Source: Pratylenchus scribneri (taxonomy: Eukaryota > Nematoda > Chromadorea > Rhabditida > Pratylenchidae). From it: a stretch of DNA of 64,000 nucleotides. Of this stretch, positions 58,061-64,000 are shown one piece after another (the stretch's first letter is position 1; each line of letters opens with the position of its first letter). Location: positions 372,001 to 436,000 of the forward strand of contig JAQSEB010000027.1 of NCBI GenBank assembly GCA_030063045.1, written 5' to 3'. The translations under genes were made by a program, and so were the position numbers. The notes beneath the pieces were generated by a model. That model did not search any database. It saw nothing but the letters and a program-made list of their open reading frames with translations, and was not told the origin of the DNA.

Positions 58061-61000
58061 TCAATCCTTTGCATTTGCATCCTCCTCAACTCCTTCATCC
58101 TGCTCATTTTTATGTTGGCCCATTTCCAATTTATTTTGTTGGAAGGCGGCAACCGCATTTTTCCGTTGAATTGGCTGCTGCTGGCAAAATCCATCAAATT
58201 GTTCCAAATTTTCCTCATTCCCTCCAATTGAAGAAGCAAAGTGAATTTTTGTTGGAATGACCGCAAATTTTGGATGATGGACAACTTTTTTTGAGGCACT
58301 GAAATTGAAAAATTTTTTTAATATTTTTAATGAAAATAAATGAAATAATTTTGGAAATTTAGTGACTAAATATTTTTTTTATTTTGTGCATTTTTAACGA
58401 TTCGAAAAGAAAATTGATTAAATTTAAAAAAATTATTTCATGTAACATATAAACAATTTCAAATAAAAAGAATTATTAAAATGATTGTAAAAAAATGATT
58501 TTACAAAATGTGATCTCCCCCCATTCAAACAAATACATAATTATCAAAATAAAAAATATTTCCGTAAATTTTAATCAATTTTTAAAATTTTTTGAGAAAT
58601 TGCTGTTATTTTGTCCCAAGTAATTCAAAGTTTAACTTTCTGTACATATAAATAATTTATGGAAAAAATATTTTCTAAAATTTTTATATTCCGCTAATAA
58701 ATTTAAAAAATATTCAACAAACCAATTTTTCGTAGCAAATTTTTGTTCTGGGATATAATCGCATGAACTAGCTGGCCTCGATTCAATCATTTTCTTGTTT
58801 GTTGGATGTTGGCAATATAATTGCGCAAAAAATGGAGGCGGCGGTGTATCAAAATTGACTTCATCATCCAGCGAATGGCCACTTCCAGTGCTGTCGCCAC
58901 TAAAAATAGAAATAAAAATTTATCCGAATGCTTAAATACTACTAAAATATTTTAATTTAAATATTTACCTTAATTCTTATAAAAATTTTCAAATATTCAA
59001 GATAATTATTTATTAAATTTTTAAGAACCCCATAAATAAATTTTTAAATTTTTTTTATTTAAAAGATTTCAAACACAAATGCGCAATTTTTTTTTAAAAA
59101 ATAAAGTAAAAAATAATAAATTTTTTAATTATTAATTTCACTAATTTAGCCTATTGTATGAAAATTTTAAATTTACAAAAAATAATAAAAAATTTAAATG
59201 AAAATGAAACACATAAATTAATTAATACAATTTTTATTTATGCAGGAAATATTAATTCTAATGCAGTGTAGAGTACAAGCTCAAAATCTAATGCACAAAA
59301 ATTTTTAATATAATTTAAAAAAAATTTTTTACTAATTTTTAATTTTTGGGCAAATTCCATTATTAGATATAAATGCAAAAAAATATTCCGCATATAATTT
59401 CATCGCCAATATACCATTCACAAACCTTCGTTCCTGACGATGCAATTGTTGTAGGTGAAGAATTTGATCACGTCCAGTTTTGAGGCTGGATCGCCTCGAA
59501 TCCATCAAAATGCTGCTTCCATTGCCACTGTCCATACCTCCACAAGCAGCAGGACCACAACTATTTTGGTGAAAAATTGATTTGGGGGTCATGATATTTT
59601 GAGCCAATTCTGATGTTGGAGATGATAAGCGATCTGCTGTTGGAATTTATTCATATATTAATATTTTTGTAAATTTAAATGTTAAATTTACAAAAAAAAA
59701 ATTCAATTTTATTGGAAACTCATAGAATTTTTACAATTAATTAAAATAAATTTAATAAATTTTACAACTTTTTAAAGAAAGACCGCGGATTTGTGAACGA
59801 ATAATTTTGTAAAAATAAAATTATAAAAAATTGAGAATTATTAAAAAAGAAATAAATATTCAATATTTTCCTTAATTTCATGTTTAAATAATATAAAAAA
59901 TAGAAATAATTAATAAATTTACTAAAAAAATTTTTATTTTTTTAAACTCATAAAATTTTTCCAAATTAATTTAAATATTGGAATTATTTTTTTTTATTTT
60001 TTTAGAAAGAAAATGTAACCCACTTCCAATTGATCAATTTTAAAAATAAATTTAAAAATTAAAAATCTGAATAAGAATAAGAATTTGAATTCTGATACCG
60101 AATTTTTTTATGCATAAAATTTATCAACTTGGTTTTAATAAAATAGTGTTTCTCAACGAATTTATATGTTATTTTCGCTTATTTTTATTAGATAAAAATT
60201 CATCTTTTATTAAAAAAATAAACGAGAAAACAGACCATTCTGTTGCTGAAGTGGAGCAGGCCTTACGCCGGGCGGCATGGAAACTTTCCGAATATGGCGA
60301 GCCAATTCCTCCAGCTGGGCAATGACCGAGCCAACCAATGTTTCACCGCCTGGATCCGATTCGGCTTCTTCCTCTTCGTCATCCTCTTTTCCAATAAATT
60401 CCTCCTCTTCCACTTCCGAATTGCTGGCACTGCTCAAACCCAATTTTCCATCTCCTCCAATTGTTGGATGGCATAAACTTTTGCTATGAACCCGTCGAAA
60501 GCCCAAAGCAGAATTTTGGGCATTATCTGCGCCAGAATTCTTCAGAGGATTGCTGGGACTTGGAGATGATAAATTGTGCGATTGCGGGTGATCGGGATGG
60601 CTGAAATTTTGTTGGGATTTGGAAATCAAAAATATTAAATTTAAAAGAATAGCCAAAAATTTCATGATATAAAATTTTTTAAAAATATTTATTTCGTGGG
60701 ATATTTTGTATGTATTTATTATCCGTATTTTTGCCTTATTTGGACACCTAAGTGAAGGGTATTCGTGCTTATTTTATTATTATATTAATTTGTTAATTTT
60801 CCAGAAAATATTTCCCAAAATTAAATTATTTTTCCATTAAAAAATTTTTTATGAAATTTTATTTTTTATTTAAATTTATTTTAAATTTTCCCATCCCTCT
60901 GTAAAAAAATTTTCGAACATACATAATTTGTTCGGCAATTTCCAACAATTCCTCCCGAATCTCTTCCATACTGCTTTCAATTGTTGTTCCATTTCCACCA

Positions 61001-63630
61001 CTGTCCATACTTTTCCTTGATTGGGTAGAAAGAGGCGAATGAGGTTGGCTATTCGCACCGGCAAGTTGATTTTCTGATGAATTTGTTGATTCCACTGTTG
61101 TAATATTTTCCTCTTTTTGTTGCATTAGAATAAGGTCAATGATGACACCGAATGAGACCTTTGATTTGAAATTAATTAATTAAAAATAAACTAGAAAATT
61201 AACCATTTTGAGCACAGGCAAATTGAATCGTTCTGCCAACAACAACATTTTCTTGACCAAAGTCAAATCCGCTGATTCCTGTTAAAAAAATTATTTTCAA
61301 TATAATTGGATTTTTAAATTTTTATTTTTTAAATTATTACATGAATTATGCATGTTTGAGGAAATTCTTTATTGGAATTTTTAGTTTTTTGAATAATATT
61401 TAATAAATCTGCGTTTGAAAAAATTTTATGAGTTATATTTTTTAATATTGTTGAATATTTGTTATTAAAACAATTATTAAAATAAGTATTTTAATAAAAG
61501 TTTTAGTGATTTTTTAATATTTTGGTTTTTCCATATTCGAAAGTCAATTATCTTTTTAAAATTTAATAAATAATTTCATTGAAAATATTTTGAAATTGAT
61601 TGGCTTCCATAATCCATTCCCAACTCACCGCCATTATTTCCGAGCAAATATAGCGTTCACATTCACGGCGCAATGCCGGGAATTGAACATACGTGGAGGC
61701 GTCCAATGCATCCAAAAAATCCTCAAAACATTCCGCCTCCGGTACAATCACCGTATTGAAATAATAATGGGCAAACACCTTTAAAAAATATAGAAATTAT
61801 TTTTAAATAATTTATTTTTGGATATATTTAAATTTTTATTAATCTTATTTTTTTGCCGATTTCAAAATAAAATTTGAAAAATTTTAGCCAATATATTAAA
61901 TTGATAATTTGTAAATATTTTGAATTTTAATTATTAATAAAATTATTTTAAATTTGGTCCGGTTGGTTATTGGCTGTTTTCCTATAATAATGAAAATTTT
62001 TATTAAAAATATTGGAAACATAAATTATGGGTTCAAAAACTTGGAAAAAAATTTGAGAAAAAATTCCACTCTTTATAGATAGATTATAAATAAATCAATT
62101 ACAAATAATACTATTAAAAATTTTAGCCAGTCTAAAAATTTAATGGAATTAAAATTGTACAATAAATAAGAATATTCCTTGGGCCACAAAATTTTAGTAA
62201 TTTTTTAAAATTTAATTATGATTATTTTTTTCATTTATCCATACATTTTTTATTTTGTCCATTAATTCTGGGCCTTGATCGCAACAATTCCCCGTCTCGT
62301 TATTTTCTTGATTAAATTGTTGAAAAATTTCCTCGCAGGCGAATTGGTAAACATGACGATAGAGTGCATATTTATCGGTCTGCAAATTTTTAAATAATTG
62401 TTTAAAATTTATTTTTTCGTTCATCATATCGGAATATTTTTTAACTTTATTATTTTCGATTCAATTAAAAGATTTATTAAAATATTTTCTTATGAGTTCA
62501 AAAATTTTTTCAAAAAATTCTAATAAATTTTTATAAAAAAGATTTTTATTTTACTTTTTTTTTAAAATTTATTTGAAATGAGATATTTTCCTCCCTACCT
62601 TATGGTCAAAGAATTCCATGTCGGGAACGGCCAATTGGTTGGTGTGAATTTGGTCCAACACTTTGGCACAAATTTTCTCCAATTTCCCACTGAATGGAGA
62701 ATCAATGCTAGGCAAATATTGCATTGGTTGGAAAAGGCTGACTGGCATTCTAAATGAAATGAATATTAAAATTCTGTGAGATTTTATTGAAATTTTGTGA
62801 GATTTAACAGAAAAAATTGTATCCCATAAATTTTGTTTTAAAAATTGATTTAAAAAAAGGTAAAAATAATTTACGAACAATTGTAATAATCGCCAAAAAT
62901 TCTCATAAATAAATCAAAAATAAATGTTTTTTTTTTCAAAATAAAAATGGAAAAAAAATTAGTGATTACATTTTTGAAAGTGTCATAATTTTTCTTGAAA
63001 AAATTATAAATTAATATGTATAATTTATTCATTTTAATAATAAATTAGTATTTGTTGAAATCTAATATTAAAGAAAAAATTTCAAAATTTATATTAATTA
63101 TTTGTCAAAATATTAATAATTAAATTAAACATTTTAATAAAGAATAAAAAGAATTTTTTATAAAATTTTTTATGACCCATAAAATTTTTAATTTATAAGT
63201 GTAATAAAAAAATTTAAAAAATATCGGAAAAATATAATTTCCGAAGACATGGCGACAACGAAAAAGAATTAAATTTAGTAATAAAAAATTTAAATAAATA
63301 ATTAATAAATGAGATAAAAATTATTTGCAAAAAATTTTAAGAAATTTGATAAAATTGATATCAAAATTTGAGAAAATTTTACTATAATTAAAAAAAATTT
63401 TGAATTTGAAAACTGAAACTGACTCCAGTTTGACGCGGACTGTGATTTGTTTGCCCACATGTTCATGGATGAATTGACTGAATTTGCGATGTTGGCAATC
63501 GTCGACATCGATTTGTTGAGACATTGATGAGGAACAACAAATTGGCGACCATCCTCCACCTTTCGTGTATTCCAAATCGCGCAATGGCAAATTATTGAAA
63601 AGAATGCCTTTGGCATTTCGAATGGTAATA
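58061..63630 (-). CDS. BTB-domain protein, 5' end outside window
   Basis: Eleven exons with consistent phases: 63424-63630, 62599-62749, 62245-62379, 61629-61778, 61204-61278, 60923-61158, 60236-60600, 59426-59636, 58723-58899, 58061-58298, and earlier ones beyond 64000. Exons with VFAHYYFNTVIVPEAECFED, FLDALDASTYVQFPALRREC and ERYICSEIMA followed by LTLVKKMLLLAERFNLPVLK fit the end of a BTB/POZ fold and the start of a BACK-like helical region; such proteins often link targets to Cullin-3 ligases. The rest is Ser-rich (SPSPSNPLKNSG, MDSGNGSSILMDSRRSS) with an acidic block (EVEEEEFIGKEDDEEEEAES) and an acidic C-terminus ending DANAKD. The segment before the BTB part (ITIRNAKGILFNNLPLRD) is not recognised. 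The last exon has a second open frame, but the phase from 58723 selects this one. The first exon count shown is partial. Confidence 0.68.
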
Positions 63631-64000
63631 CTGAAATAAGTGGTGAATTTAAAAGAAAATTAACAGTGAAGATTTCATATTACTAAAAATACATAAAATT
63701 GACATAGATTTATTTTATAATTAAAATATAATAGAAACCATAAAATTTTTGAAATCATTATTTTCATCCCATAATTTATTTTTAAAATTTACTATTTAAT
63801 AAGTGGCCAACTTTGCTCATAAAAATTGATATTACAACAAATTCAAATTTAAAAAAATTTACCAAAAATTCAAATTATAATATTTATACTCAAAAATAAA
63901 TGTACAATATTTATTTTGCAAATCCAATTTTATGCTATCCTCCTATGATGGTCCCTTAATATTTTAAAAGAGTGAATTTGGTCTTTTTTTAATTATTACA

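Noticed and set aside
58051..58299. Frame starting MPQKKLSIIQNLRSFQQ as the last exon of the BTB gene
   Set aside because: Phase from the upstream exon (ends at 58723 in phase 2) selects the other frame, which gives an acidic tail ending DANAKD.

Overview
The window looks like nuclear DNA of a nematode, most likely a tylenchid (plant-parasitic type). It is very AT-rich. Genes are split by many short introns with GT..AG borders and TTTCAG-like acceptors, and they encode animal proteins (ArfGAP2/3, FIC, annexin, LITAF, PPPDE, BTB) next to predicted secreted proteins. The genus cannot be fixed from sequence alone. All gene models were joined by eye from reading frame, splice sites and phase; none was tested against transcripts or databases.

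Layout: 371-1922 (+) 3' part of a PPPDE/DeSI-like protease; 3553-3784 (+) small LITAF-like protein; 6681-13327 (-) ArfGAP2/3 with a tRNA-Glu(CTC) in one intron on the opposite strand; 15395-18731 (-) FIC-domain protein whose motif His is Gln; 19137-19409 (+) F-box-like protein; 20730-24039 (-) secreted, bacterial/fungal-type extracellular solute-binding protein with four introns (candidate horizontal transfer); 25307-33865 (+) about 1090-aa secreted protein made of five divergent galectin-like modules with a repeated exon-phase pattern; 35528-37545 (-) degenerate pterin carbinolamine dehydratase with a hydrophobic leader; 47178-56925 (+) secreted annexin-like protein with a long N-terminal extension, cut by a transposon; 57682-57890 (+) possible 46-aa membrane protein; 58061-63630 (-) BTB-type protein running off the right edge.

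Between and inside the genes the DNA is dominated by non-autonomous repeats: hAT-like MITEs with 8-bp target duplications (several exact), long foldback elements sharing a TCGACGCG-type motif, two related 25/26-bp minisatellite arrays about 26 kb apart, near-perfect long palindromes, and one good Helitron-like 3' end.

The most notable points are (1) the multi-module galectin-like secreted gene, (2) the secreted annexin with a duplicated N-terminal exon pair and a transposon in the exon joining repeats 3 and 4, (3) the solute-binding protein, and (4) two enzyme homologues (FIC, PCD) that have lost a catalytic His and also have splice problems. Four genes in a row or close by encode proteins with a predicted secretion leader, but nothing in the sequence shows that they act together.
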